Shown: piece by piece, positions 1 to 8,223 of the stretch | How the letters are laid out: each line of letters starts with the position of its first letter | How positions within the stretch are numbered: position 1 is the first letter of the stretch | Notes under the pieces: model-generated | Database searches by the model: none | Told to the model about the DNA's origin: nothing | Seen by the model: only the letters and a program-made list of their open reading frames with translations | Assembly: GCF_001440415.1 (NCBI RefSeq) | Contig: NZ_LLYA01000146.1 | Coordinates: 54,091 to 118,090 of the forward strand | Source of the DNA: Bradyrhizobium retamae | Lineage (GTDB): Bacteria > Pseudomonadota > Alphaproteobacteria > Rhizobiales > Xanthobacteraceae | Direction of reading: 5' to 3' | Length of the DNA: 64,000 nucleotides | Translations under genes and position numbers: made by a program

Positions 1-1
1 C

Positions 2-265
2 ACCTGGATCATGGTCCGGCTCGACATGCATTTCCGCGCTGAATTGCGCTGGCCTGGTACGATCGAAATGGGACTGGGCGTCGTCAAGTTCGGCCGAACT
101 TCGGTCACCTTCGATCAGGTGGTTTTCTCCGAAGGCAAATGCGTTGCATCGGCGCAATCGGTTTCGGTGCTGCTTGACGAAGCTACGCGCAGGCCAACGC
201 CATTGACGCCGGAGATCCTGGCCAATTTTCAGCGCTGGATTCGCCGCGGAGCAAGACCGACATGA
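2..265 (+). CDS. Thioesterase-fold protein (4HBT/YbgC-like), 5' truncated by window edge
   Basis: The reading frame is open to the left edge, so this is the C-terminal part of a longer gene; 87 residues are visible. The pattern of short beta strands (LDMHFRAELRWP, GRTSVTFDQVVF, CVASAQSVSVLLDEATRRPTP) fits the second half of a hotdog-fold acyl-CoA thioesterase of the YbgC/4-hydroxybenzoyl-CoA thioesterase type, where the strand ending in VLLDEATRRPTPL is typical. The catalytic N-terminal part (the Asp of the YxDTD-like motif) lies outside the window, so activity cannot be judged. It converges on the ferredoxin gene with a gap of only 25 bases. Confidence 0.6.
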   Translation, partial: TWIMVRLDMHFRAELRWPGTIEMGLGVVKFGRTSVTFDQVVFSEGKCVASAQSVSVLLDEATRRPTPLTPEILANFQRWIRRGARPT

Positions 266-290
266 TGCGCGCGGTGACGTCTTCCGGAGT

Positions 291-611
291 TCAGGCCTGC
301 CGTTCCGGCGTCGAGACCACGAGGCCGTCGAGATCGTCGCTCACCTTGATCTGACACGACAGGCGCGAGTTCGGCCGCACGTCGAAGCCGAAATCCAGCA
401 TGTCTTCTTCCATCGGGGTCGGCGCGCCGACCTTCTCGCGCCAGGCCTCGTCGACATAGACGTGACAGGTTGCGCAGGCGCAGGCTCCGCCACATTCGGC
501 TTCGATGCCTGGAATGGCGTTGCGGATCGCGGCTTCCATCACGGTCGCGCCGTTCTCGACTTCAATGGTTCGTTTTTCGCCCGTGTGGTCGATAAAGTGG
601 ATTTTGGCCAT
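291..611 (-). CDS. 2Fe-2S ferredoxin, adrenodoxin type
   Basis: A 106-residue soluble electron carrier. Counting from the ATG at 611, the cluster ligands are C40, C46, C49 and C86, spaced C-x5-C-x2-C-x36-C as in adrenodoxin/putidaredoxin-type ferredoxins; an extra cysteine, C44, sits inside the first loop. The C-terminal LSCQI block is also typical of the family. Such proteins hand electrons from an NAD(P)H ferredoxin reductase to a cytochrome P450 or to Fe-S assembly, but no partner is adjacent, so the redox partner is unknown. A GTG two codons upstream (617) is possible; the ATG was chosen because the second residue (MAKIHFID) matches the usual N-terminus of the family. Confidence 0.9.
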   Translation of the reverse strand: MAKIHFIDHTGEKRTIEVENGATVMEAAIRNAIPGIEAECGGACACATCHVYVDEAWREKVGAPTPMEEDMLDFGFDVRPNSRLSCQIKVSDDLDGLVVSTPERQA

Positions 612-747
612 GATCACTCGTGCTGCCGGAATAGGTAAGGAGTCCCGGCAGTCCTATAACGGGTCGATCCGCGCAGCGCCAGCGGTCGGGACGAAAACCT
701 GAGGCAGCATTTTACCGGGATTTTGGCCGATCCGGACTGCTTTCCGA

Positions 748-1125
748 TCAGGAACGATGCAGAACCGCTTCGATCGCTGCCCGCGCCTGCGCAACCGCCT
801 CATCCAGTTCGGCGAGCGGCGCTGATGCGTTGGAGCCACCAGCGATTGCCGCCTCCAGCCGGGCTGCGGCGTCGGCGACCGCAAAAGCGCCGATCGCACG
901 GGCCGAACCTTTGAGCGTGTGCGCCAGCGCGCCGGCATCCGCAGGCATGGCGGTGAGCCTGTGCACCAGTCTTGCCGATTGGGCCGAGAACATCGTCAAT
1001 ACCTCCCGCTCAAGGCCAGCATCGCTGAACGTCATGCGGTCGAGATGTTCGAAATCAATCGGCCCGTCGCCGGGAACCAGCGGTGGCGATGGCATCCATT
1101 CTATCCGTTCGAGATGAAGCGGCAT
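748..1125 (-). CDS. Hpt domain histidine phosphotransfer protein
   Basis: A small four-helix phosphotransfer protein of two-component relays. The phospho-accepting histidine lies in the motif HTLKGSARAIGA (H69 from the ATG at 1125), the canonical HxLKGSA signature. The helix before it (LEREVLTMFSAQSARLVHRL) matches the normal Hpt fold. There is no kinase or receiver domain on the chain, so it must relay phosphate between separate proteins. The frame continues upstream to a TTG at 1182; the ATG at 1125 is taken as the more ordinary start but neither has a clear ribosome binding site. It is divergent from the giant polar protein gene, and both share the intergenic region with a CtrA box, which suggests a cell-cycle link (inference). 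Confidence 0.85.
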   Translation of the reverse strand: MPLHLERIEWMPSPPLVPGDGPIDFEHLDRMTFSDAGLEREVLTMFSAQSARLVHRLTAMPADAGALAHTLKGSARAIGAFAVADAAARLEAAIAGGSNASAPLAELDEAVAQARAAIEAVLHRS

Positions 1126-1182
1126 GGCAGGTCCGGATCGCCCCGCCGCGTCGATTCTCGGCGGGGCATTTTGGTCAGCCAA

Positions 1183-1512
1183 TCACGACAGCAGTTAACG
1201 GAACGTTCTCGGAATGCGCCGCAATTTCACCTTGTTTTCGCCGGCAATCCGCCCTGATCCTAGATTCGGTTCCAAAAAAATGTGTATCATTAGGGCCTTA
1301 AGGAACAAAGCTGTTAACGATGATTAAGAATGTCTTAATCACGGCCATTTCATTCGTATCGCTCAACCAATAGGATGTTCGCGGATGTGGCGGACAAGCT
1401 GCCGGCGGGCACGCTTGCGGTCCGCGGGGGATTATGAATCCGGCTTCGAGCTTGCGGGGGCATTTTTGCCAGAGCGGCCGGATGCGTAAGTTTAAGAGGG
1501 CTCGAACTGAAC
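1183..1512. promoter_or_regulatory. Divergent intergenic region of hpt and the gpr-like gene
   Basis: This 330-base AT-richer gap separates two divergent genes and must carry both promoters. It contains an exact CtrA-type site at 1324-1338 (listed separately), a further TTAAC at 1314-1318, and the sequence of the downstream leader with a weak AGAGGG ribosome binding site about 10 bases before the ATG at 1513. No open reading frame of note and no RNA gene were seen in it. Confidence 0.6.
1322..1340. promoter_or_regulatory. Predicted CtrA binding site inside a perfect palindrome
   Basis: Bases 1324-1338 read TTAA-GAATGTC-TTAA, an exact match to the alphaproteobacterial CtrA full-site consensus TTAA-N7-TTAA. 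The site sits in a perfect 8-base inverted repeat, GATTAAGA / TCTTAATC, with a 3-base centre. A second half-site (TTAAC, 1314-1318) lies six bases upstream. CtrA is the master cell-cycle regulator that controls polarity and division genes in this class, which suits the downstream polar protein. The match is seen in the sequence; binding is inferred. Confidence 0.6.
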
Positions 1513-4500
1513 ATGGCGAACAATCCCAAGAAGGTCAAAGATCCCACTGAAGTCGCGCTCTCCGCCATTCAGGAAGCGCTCAACATCAGCGATAAGACCG
1601 TCGACGCCAGCCGAAATTCGGTCGGCGGCGAACTCTCGCAGCCGATCATGCCCTCCGCCGCGCCGCCCTATTCAGAAACGCAGTTCGACACGCGCGCAGG
1701 CGCCGAGCGACCGCCGTTTGATCCGATCGACGAACCTCGCGGCCCCCGCCGCGCCGCCAACGACGATCGCGAAACCATCGGACAGATTCTGCAGGCGATC
1801 CAGAAGAACCATCCTGCCCGCAGCGTCTACACGCTTGCCACTGTGTTTGGCGGCGTCTGGGTGCTCGGTTGCGCCCTTCTGACCGTCAGCTTCCTGCCCT
1901 CGCTGCAGGCGGCGATTGGACAGAGCGGCGGCGTGCTGGTGCTCGCCGGGCTTGCGGCGTTGTTCTTTGCGCCGGTGCTCTTGTTCTACTTCCTCGCCAG
2001 CCTTGCCTGGCGCGGCCAGGAAATGCGGATGATCGCGCAGTCGATGGCGCAGGTCGCGATCCGCTTCTCCGAGCCCGAGGGGGCCGCCGCCGATTCGATG
2101 GTAACGGTCGGTCAGGCAATCCGTCGCGAAGTCGCCGCGATGGGCGACGGTGTCGAGCGCGCGATCGCCCGCGCCGGCGAACTGGAAACGCTGGTCGCCA
2201 ATGAAGTCGCAGCGCTGGAGCGCGCCTATAGCGACAACGAAGTTCGCATTCGCGCGCTGCTGCAGGACATCGCCCATCAGCGCGACAATCTGGTCGGCCA
2301 GGCCGAGCAGGTTCGCAGCGCCATCTCCGGCGTCCAGATCGACTTGCGTCACGACATCGCGCTGATCTCGGACGCGATCGCCTCGCGCGTCGACGAGGTC
2401 GCAAAAAGCATCACCGGCGCACTGGAAGAGCGCGGCCAACACATCACGAGCGCCTTGAGCCATGCCGGCGACAACATGATCCTCGCGCTCGGCGAGCGCG
2501 GCGGCGACCTGCTCGATCGTCTGGAAGAAGCCAGCGCCGAGACCACGCGTGCCGTGCTCGACGCTTCCGAGCGGCTGACCACCAGCCTCAACTTCAAGAC
2601 CGGGCACGTCCATGACGAGTTCGTCGATCTGGCTGATCGCGTCCACGAGATGCTGAACGAGCGCCTAGATCGCATCACCAGCGAATTCGAGCAGCGCTCC
2701 TCGACCATCGTCGACGGCATCTCGGACCGCACCGAGCAGGTCCACGACTCCCTGAAGAATTCGTCCGACTCGCTCTTGCTCGAACTCGAGTTGCGCTCAG
2801 GTGATCTCGTCAGCAAGATCGACGATGCCGGCAACCGCCTCGCGAGCCGCATTCTCACCTCCGGCGACAAGGCCAGTGACGCGCTGGACGTGACCGTGAA
2901 CACGCTGGTCGCCAAGGTGATCAGCCAGACCGAGAACGCGCACGACAGCCTCGCCCTGCAGATGAACGCTTTCGACGAGCTGGTGAAGAACCAGGGCTCG
3001 GAGCTTTCGGAAAAGTTCGCCCGCGACAGCGGCACCCTGGGCGCGCTGATCACGCGGCACATCTCCGAATTCGACCGCACCGTCAAAACCTTTGGCGGCG
3101 AGATCGTTGAGCGCATGGGCCAGCGGACCCAGGAGATATCGGACAACCTGAAGAACTACGTCGACACCTTCGACACCCGCCTGGTCTCGAACAGCGGCGA
3201 GATCACCGCTTCCCTTGATCAGCGGCTGCTGCAGTTCGAAACCCAGCTCGGCACCCGGGTCAACAGTCTCGACGCTTCGCTCGACAACAAGATCAAGTCG
3301 TTCGACGAGACCATCGACGGCCGCCTGAAATCGCTGGAAACCACCTTCGACACCCGCGCCAAATCCGTCACCGAAACCATCGACGGCCGCCTCGGCACGC
3401 TGGCAACCTCGTTGACCGATGGCGCGGCTCAGGCGATCCAGTCGATCGACCAGCGACTCACCCTGCTCACCTCCTCCCTGACCGAGGGCACCGCACAGGC
3501 GATTGCCGCGGTCGACCATCGCATTGCCAACGTCACCGAGACCATCGACGGTCGCAGCGCCCATTTGACCGACATCATCCAGGCGCGGTTCCAGGAAATT
3601 CATCAGGGCATCGAAACCCGCGTCGGCGACATTGCCAACGGCGTCGAGACTCGGGTCGGCGCCATCGCCAGCGACATCGACACCCGCGTGGCGCAGTTTG
3701 AGGATCTGCTCGGTTCGCGCATCGAGGCTGTGGCCGGCCGGATCGAAAGCAGCGGCCGCCAGGCCAGCGAAGATCTGATGTCACGCGCCGAAATGCTGTC
3801 CTCCGGCATCAAGTCGCATGTCGAGGACGCCGAACGTTCTCTGACCAACCTCGTGGTCAATACCTCCGAGACCATCCAGACCGGTGCACGCAGCGCGCAG
3901 CAGGCGCTGCTGACGGTTTCCTCCGATGTCGGCGCGCAACTCAAGCTGACCTCGACCGAGGTCGAGGCCGCCCTCACCGCGGTGGGCACCGGCGCGGCCA
4001 ATTCGATCCTGACCAGCGCCAAAGATGCCCAGACCACGCTGGTGTCCGCGTCCTCCGAGGCTGCCGCCCAAATCAAATCTCTCGCCGCCGACGTCGAGCG
4101 CACCCTCTCGGCCGCAGGCGAGGCCACGGCCGCATCGGTTCTCGCCGGCGCGCGCGAGGCGCAGACCACGCTGGTGACCGCGTCCGCCGACGCCGCAAGC
4201 CATGTCAAGTCGCTCGCCATCGATGTCGAGCGCTCGCTGTCGGTCGCCGGGACGGCAACCGCCGAAGCCGTTACCGCAGGTGCCCGTGAAGCACAGAGCA
4301 CGTTGGTCGCCGCCTCTACCGAGGCCGCCAATCAGGTCAAGTCGCTTGCAGCCGATGTCGAGCGTTCGCTCTCGCTCGCCGGGACGGCAACCGCCGAGGC
4401 AGTCACCGCAGGAGCCCGCGAGGCGCAGAGCACGCTGGTTGCCGCCTCCACCGAGGCCGCCAATCAGGTCAAGTCGCTTGCGGCCGACGTACAGCGTTCG

Positions 4501-6912
4501 CTGTCGATCGCCGGAACGGCGACCGCCGAAGCGATCACGGCAGGCGCCCGTGAGGCCCAGACTACTCTGATCAACGCGTCCGCCGACGCATCGATTCAGG
4601 TCAAGGCGCTCGCCGCCGACATGGAGCGTTCGCTCTCGATGGCCGGCAATGCCACCGCCGAATCGATCACGTCGGGCGCACGCGAAGCCCAGAACGCGTT
4701 GATCACGGCGTCGACGGAAGCCGCCAACCACGTCAAGTCGCTGGCGATCGACGTCGAGCGCACGCTGACTTCCGTCGGCACCGAGACTGCGGCCTCCATC
4801 CTCGGCACCGCGCGCGAGGCCCAGAACTCGTTCTCTGCGACCTCCGCCGAGGCAGCTAACCAGATCAAGGCGATCGCCGCCGACATGGAGCGTTCGCTCG
4901 GCGCCGTCACCGCCAGCACGACCGATACCATCCAGACCACCGCCCAGAACGCGCAGAGCGTGCTGGTCGCCGCAACGAACGAGGTCAGTTCCAAGGTCAA
5001 ATCGACCTCGGCCGATATCGAACGTTCGGTACTCGCCGCGAGCAGCAATTTCGGCTCGACGATGACCGGCAAGACCGACGAAATCGTCACCTACGTCCAG
5101 CAGCAGACCGACCGTCTGGCGCAGATCGTCGACAGCCGCCGCGGTTCGTTGGTCGAGGCGCTGAGCGCCAGGACCACGCAACTGACGACAGACATCGACC
5201 GTGTCACCGGCGACGCCCTGAAATCGATCGAAACACGCGGCCAGGCGTTCTCGCAATCGATGTCGACCCACGGTTCGGAAGTCGCGCGCACGATTACCAC
5301 CGCAGGCGACCTCGCCACCGGCGCGGTGGCCAAGTCGCTGAAGGACCTCGAACAGGCGTCACGCTCGGCCATCGACCAATCGCGCCAGGTATCGATCGCC
5401 GCCGTCACCGAAATGCAGGAGACCAGCAAGATCCTGCGCACCGACACGGTGGCGCTGTTCGAGCGGCTGCGAGAAGGCAACATCCTGCTGCAGGAAGTGC
5501 TGACCGGCGCCCACGACAATCTCAACTCGCTGGAACGCGCGCTGGTGACCCGCGTGGCCGACTTCGTATCCGCGATGAACGATGTCACCGCGCGCAACGG
5601 CGTCGCGACCCAGACGCTGGAAGACCAGTTGACCGTGTTCAACTCCAAGACGACGAAGGCGCTGGAGGATCTCGGCACGCTGTCGAGCGAGTTCGAGAAA
5701 CACGGCAAGGAGCTGGTCGAAGCAGCCGGCGTGGTCGAACAGGCCAACCGCTCCACCTCGATGTCGGTCGCCGACCGCAAGTCGCAGCTTGAATCGCTGG
5801 TGACCACCATCGACCTGCGCACAACCGATCTCGACCAGCGGCTGTCGCGCTTCACCGGCCTGCTCGACGAATCGCTTGCCGCGGCGGAAGAACGCGCCCG
5901 CGATATCGCGCGCGTCGTGGCGGAAACCGCCGGCGCAGGATCGGCCGCGATTAGCCGCCAATTCGAAGCTGTGCGCGCTGCGGCCGAAAACGAGCGGCAG
6001 CAGACCCTCGACGCCATGAACGATCTTTACCAACAGAGCACGCATGAAACCGATGCGATGTTCAAGCAGTCGACCGAGAAGTTCGCTGCGATGGTGCAGT
6101 CCATGAAGCAGATGGCCGCCGAAATGCATCAGGAACTCGAGGCGACGCGCAACGAGCTGCGCCGCGGCGTGCTCGAGATGCCGCAGGAGGCGGCCGACAA
6201 CACCGCGCAGATGCGCAAGGTGATCGTCGACCAGATCGAGGCGCTTGCCGAACTCAACCGGATCGTCGCACATCATGGCCGCGGTCTCGACGTCGTGACT
6301 TCCGGCCGCGCCAGCGCGCAACGCCAGGAAGAGCCCGTGATGGCAGCGGCCGCCGGCGGCCGCAACGAAGTGCGAATGCGCGACGCCGGCAGCGCATCGA
6401 CGCTGCCGCCGCCGGATCTCGGCATGCCCGCCCCGCGCCGTGCCGAAGCCCCGCCGGTCAGTCCGGTGAGCCAGGATGCCGGACGCGGCGACGGATGGCT
6501 GTCCGACCTGCTCCACCGCACCGACGCAGGTACAGGACGTGAGGCTCCCCGTGGCCGCTCGCCGCAGACCCCGGTCAATCCGCTGGAGTCGCTGTCGCTC
6601 GACATCGGCCGGCTGATGGATCGCAATCTCGCCGCCGAAATGTGGGATCGCTACCAGCGCGGCGAGAGCAAGGCGTTCAGCAAACGCCTCTACACGCCGG
6701 CCGGCCAGAAGGCGTTCGATGAGGTCGCCCGCAAATATCGCGCCGACCGCAGCTTCAAGCAGACGGTCGATCGCTATATCGCCGAGTTCGAACGGCTGTT
6801 GGACGAAGTTGCACGCGAGGATCGCGGGCCGCAGGCGCTGCGCGGCCACCTCACCTCGGAGACCGGGCTGGTCTACACCCTGCTCGCGCACGCAGCGGGA
6901 CGGCTGGGGTAA
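1513..6912 (+). CDS. gpr: Giant membrane-anchored coiled-coil polar protein, GPR/RgsE (TipN-like)
   Basis: A 1799-residue protein with a short acidic cytoplasmic N-terminus, two membrane helices (about 105-127 and 138-165) and then some 1450 residues of almost unbroken alpha-helical, heptad/hendecad coiled coil. Residues 773-1168 are nine tandem 44-residue units. A proline-rich linker (about 1600-1690) leads to a compact C-terminal domain starting SLDIGRLMDRNLAAEMWDRY. This architecture, two N-terminal TM helices plus a huge apolipoprotein-like coiled coil, is that of GROWTH POLE RING protein of Agrobacterium (about 2100 residues), RgsE of Sinorhizobium, and the shorter TipN of Caulobacter, which organise polar growth and pole identity. 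It is divergent from an Hpt gene with a CtrA box between and is followed by a strong terminator. The family call rests on architecture, not on alignment. Confidence 0.7.
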   Translation: MANNPKKVKDPTEVALSAIQEALNISDKTVDASRNSVGGELSQPIMPSAAPPYSETQFDTRAGAERPPFDPIDEPRGPRRAANDDRETIGQILQAIQKNHPARSVYTLATVFGGVWVLGCALLTVSFLPSLQAAIGQSGGVLVLAGLAALFFAPVLLFYFLASLAWRGQEMRMIAQSMAQVAIRFSEPEGAAADSMVTVGQAIRREVAAMGDGVERAIARAGELETLVANEVAALERAYSDNEVRIRALLQDIAHQRDNLVGQAEQVRSAISGVQIDLRHDIALISDAIASRVDEVAKSITGALEERGQHITSALSHAGDNMILALGERGGDLLDRLEEASAETTRAVLDASERLTTSLNFKTGHVHDEFVDLADRVHEMLNERLDRITSEFEQRSSTIVDGISDRTEQVHDSLKNSSDSLLLELELRSGDLVSKIDDAGNRLASRILTSGDKASDALDVTVNTLVAKVISQTENAHDSLALQMNAFDELVKNQGSELSEKFARDSGTLGALITRHISEFDRTVKTFGGEIVERMGQRTQEISDNLKNYVDTFDTRLVSNSGEITASLDQRLLQFETQLGTRVNSLDASLDNKIKSFDETIDGRLKSLETTFDTRAKSVTETIDGRLGTLATSLTDGAAQAIQSIDQRLTLLTSSLTEGTAQAIAAVDHRIANVTETIDGRSAHLTDIIQARFQEIHQGIETRVGDIANGVETRVGAIASDIDTRVAQFEDLLGSRIEAVAGRIESSGRQASEDLMSRAEMLSSGIKSHVEDAERSLTNLVVNTSETIQTGARSAQQALLTVSSDVGAQLKLTSTEVEAALTAVGTGAANSILTSAKDAQTTLVSASSEAAAQIKSLAADVERTLSAAGEATAASVLAGAREAQTTLVTASADAASHVKSLAIDVERSLSVAGTATAEAVTAGAREAQSTLVAASTEAANQVKSLAADVERSLSLAGTATAEAVTAGAREAQSTLVAASTEAANQVKSLAADVQRSLSIAGTATAEAITAGAREAQTTLINASADASIQVKALAADMERSLSMAGNATAESITSGAREAQNALITASTEAANHVKSLAIDVERTLTSVGTETAASILGTAREAQNSFSATSAEAANQIKAIAADMERSLGAVTASTTDTIQTTAQNAQSVLVAATNEVSSKVKSTSADIERSVLAASSNFGSTMTGKTDEIVTYVQQQTDRLAQIVDSRRGSLVEALSARTTQLTTDIDRVTGDALKSIETRGQAFSQSMSTHGSEVARTITTAGDLATGAVAKSLKDLEQASRSAIDQSRQVSIAAVTEMQETSKILRTDTVALFERLREGNILLQEVLTGAHDNLNSLERALVTRVADFVSAMNDVTARNGVATQTLEDQLTVFNSKTTKALEDLGTLSSEFEKHGKELVEAAGVVEQANRSTSMSVADRKSQLESLVTTIDLRTTDLDQRLSRFTGLLDESLAAAEERARDIARVVAETAGAGSAAISRQFEAVRAAAENERQQTLDAMNDLYQQSTHETDAMFKQSTEKFAAMVQSMKQMAAEMHQELEATRNELRRGVLEMPQEAADNTAQMRKVIVDQIEALAELNRIVAHHGRGLDVVTSGRASAQRQEEPVMAAAAGGRNEVRMRDAGSASTLPPPDLGMPAPRRAEAPPVSPVSQDAGRGDGWLSDLLHRTDAGTGREAPRGRSPQTPVNPLESLSLDIGRLMDRNLAAEMWDRYQRGESKAFSKRLYTPAGQKAFDEVARKYRADRSFKQTVDRYIAEFERLLDEVAREDRGPQALRGHLTSETGLVYTLLAHAAGRLG
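3829..5016 (+). repeat. Nine tandem 132-bp (44-residue) repeats inside the gpr-like gene
   Basis: Units begin at 3829, 3961, 4093, 4225, 4357, 4489, 4621, 4753 and 4885, with a decayed tenth from 5017. Each encodes 44 residues on the pattern [VM]ERSLSxAGTATAE...GAREAQ..L..AS.EAA.QVKSLAAD. The units at 4225-4620 are the most alike at DNA level, which implies recent duplication or gene conversion. Forty-four equals four 11-residue turns, so the array should form a right-handed hendecad coiled coil. Confidence 0.9.
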
Positions 6913-6947
6913 GGGCTGCGAATAGCGCGTGGCAAATAGCGAATGAA

Positions 6948-6979
6948 AACGGAGGCCTCGCGGCCTCCGTTTAGTTTTT
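6948..6979 (+). terminator. Rho-independent terminator of the gpr-like gene
   Basis: A perfect 10-base stem AACGGAGGCC / GGCCTCCGTT with a 4-base loop (TCGC), followed by TAGTTTTT, lies 35 bases after the stop codon. Confidence 0.9.
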
Positions 6980-7007
6980 CAACCACATTCGAAGATGCGG
7001 CGCTCGC

Positions 7008-7154
7008 CGTCATTGCGAGGCGCAAAGCGACGAAGCAATCCATTCTTTCCTACAGGAGGCATGGATTGCTTCGCGGAGCCTGTCATCACTACGCGAGCGC
7101 TATTGCGCTCGTCGCGGGGCGCGCATTCGCGCGACCCGTTGGCTCGCAATAACG
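7008..7154. repeat. Palindromic dispersed repeat element (GCAATCCAT / ATGGATTGC type)
   Basis: The outer ends are imperfect inverted repeats, CGTCATTGCGAGGC (from 7008) and GGCTCGCAATAACG (7141-7154). Inside are a second pair, GAAGCAATCCAT (7032-7043) with ATGGATTGCTTC (7061-7072), and a third hairpin, GAGCGCTATTGCGCTC. This is the widely dispersed, non-coding repeat that often yields spurious peptides such as SLRGAKRRSNP. It lies between the terminator and the convergent mlaD gene. Confidence 0.75.
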
Positions 7155-7210
7155 CGGCGAAAGCGCGGTTTCGCGGGCATGACAGGGTAAAGCGAACCAT
7201 TCGCCTCCTG

Positions 7211-8107
7211 CTACTGCCGCTTCTGCCCGCTCGGCGCCCTTGGGGCCGCCGCGGCCGCTGGCGGCGGTGGCGGCGGTGCTGCCGCCTGGCTGTTGCTGCT
7301 GCTGCCGCCGCCGAAGATCACCCGGGTCGGATTGCGGTCGAAATTGTTCACGGCGCGGCTGATGTCGGAAAGGGTGCGGCGGCCATCGGCCATCAGCGCG
7401 CCCGAGCGCTTGTCGAAATCCTCGGCCAGTTCGCGGATCGATTTCACCATGAGATTCAGTTCGCCGCCGGCAGCGCCGCCTGCGATGGTGTTGAGGCCAA
7501 GCATGAGACTGTCGGCTTTGCCCATGACGCCATCGACCCTGAGCATGACGTTGTCGATCTTCTCGGAGTTGCGCGCGAGCGCAGCCGTGAAGGTCTCGAG
7601 GTTTCGCAGCGAGTTCTTCACCGATTCCTGATTGTCGGCGACAAGCCGGTTGACGTTCTGCAGCGTGGCGCGGATGGACTCCGTGACATCCTGCAGCGCG
7701 CCCGGATCGGCGGTCAGCATCGGCACGCCATCCTCATCGAGCGGCACGGCAGGAGCGGTCTCCTCGCCGCCCTTCAGCGAGATCGCCGCTACGCCGGTCA
7801 GCCCCTGGAATTCGAGACCGACGAGAGTATCTTTCCGGATCGGGGCATTGTTCTCGACCATGGCCAGTGCGACCACGCGCCGCGGATTGTCGAGTTTGAC
7901 CGAGACAACCTCCCCTATCCTAATACCGTTAAAGTTGACGCTGCCGCCGTTGCGCAACCCGGATGCCGGGCCCTCGAATACAATGCGGATCGGGCTGCGC
8001 TGCTTGGCGGTGTGCAGGCTCTGAAACCACAGCACGAAGCCGAATGCGGCGGCGATCACCGCCAGCGTGAAGGCCCCGATCAGGACGTAATTCGCCCGCG
8101 TTTCCAT
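7211..8107 (-). CDS. mlaD: MlaD-type MCE-domain lipid transport substrate-binding protein
   Basis: A 298-residue membrane-anchored MCE protein. A single N-terminal TM helix (about 8-29) is followed by the MCE domain (about 38-115, including FEGPASGLRNGGSVNFNGI and IRIGEVVSVKLD), a long helical segment, and a C-terminal tail of proline and alanine runs (PPPPPPAAAAAP). MCE proteins form hexameric rings in the periplasm that carry phospholipids between inner and outer membranes. It is the third gene of an mlaE-mlaF-mlaD operon, though 116 bases containing a dispersed repeat separate it from mlaF. No MlaC-type periplasmic carrier or MlaA lipoprotein gene lies nearby. The tail is longer than in E. 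coli MlaD (about 183 residues), as is usual for Rhizobiales. Confidence 0.88.
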   Translation of the reverse strand: METRANYVLIGAFTLAVIAAAFGFVLWFQSLHTAKQRSPIRIVFEGPASGLRNGGSVNFNGIRIGEVVSVKLDNPRRVVALAMVENNAPIRKDTLVGLEFQGLTGVAAISLKGGEETAPAVPLDEDGVPMLTADPGALQDVTESIRATLQNVNRLVADNQESVKNSLRNLETFTAALARNSEKIDNVMLRVDGVMGKADSLMLGLNTIAGGAAGGELNLMVKSIRELAEDFDKRSGALMADGRRTLSDISRAVNNFDRNPTRVIFGGGSSSNSQAAAPPPPPPAAAAAPRAPSGQKRQ

Positions 8108-8176
8108 AAATCAAGGTACTCCGGAATCAAGGTCTGTTCAGCTTCGCCGATCGGACCCGTCGTTTATCGCTGGTTT

Positions 8177-8222
8177 GAACATGATTTCATCAAAAACCGG
8201 TGCGCACTTCGTGATCATGCTC
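8177..8222. repeat. Dispersed palindromic repeat (GAGCATGATC / GATCATGCTC family), degenerate copy
   Basis: The left arm GAACATGATT and right arm GATCATGCTC flank a core that contains ACCGGTGCGCACTT. The same element, better conserved, occurs at 62136-62184 and in variant forms at 37888-37963 and 40913-40960. This copy fills the gap between mlaF and mlaD. Confidence 0.7.
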
Positions 8223-8223
8223 G

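Noticed and set aside
3829..5016. CRISPR-like regular repeats
   Set aside because: The 132-base period is coding, in frame and without unique spacers; it is a protein repeat.
3781..5271. 496-residue open frame antisense to the gpr-like gene
   Set aside because: It is the shadow of the tandem repeats on the opposite strand; its Gly/Arg/Asp-rich composition has no family likeness.
5359..6891. 510-residue antisense frame in the gpr-like gene
   Set aside because: Composition (His, Arg, Gly rich) is typical of frame shadows in GC-rich DNA; the plus-strand frame is continuous and conserved.
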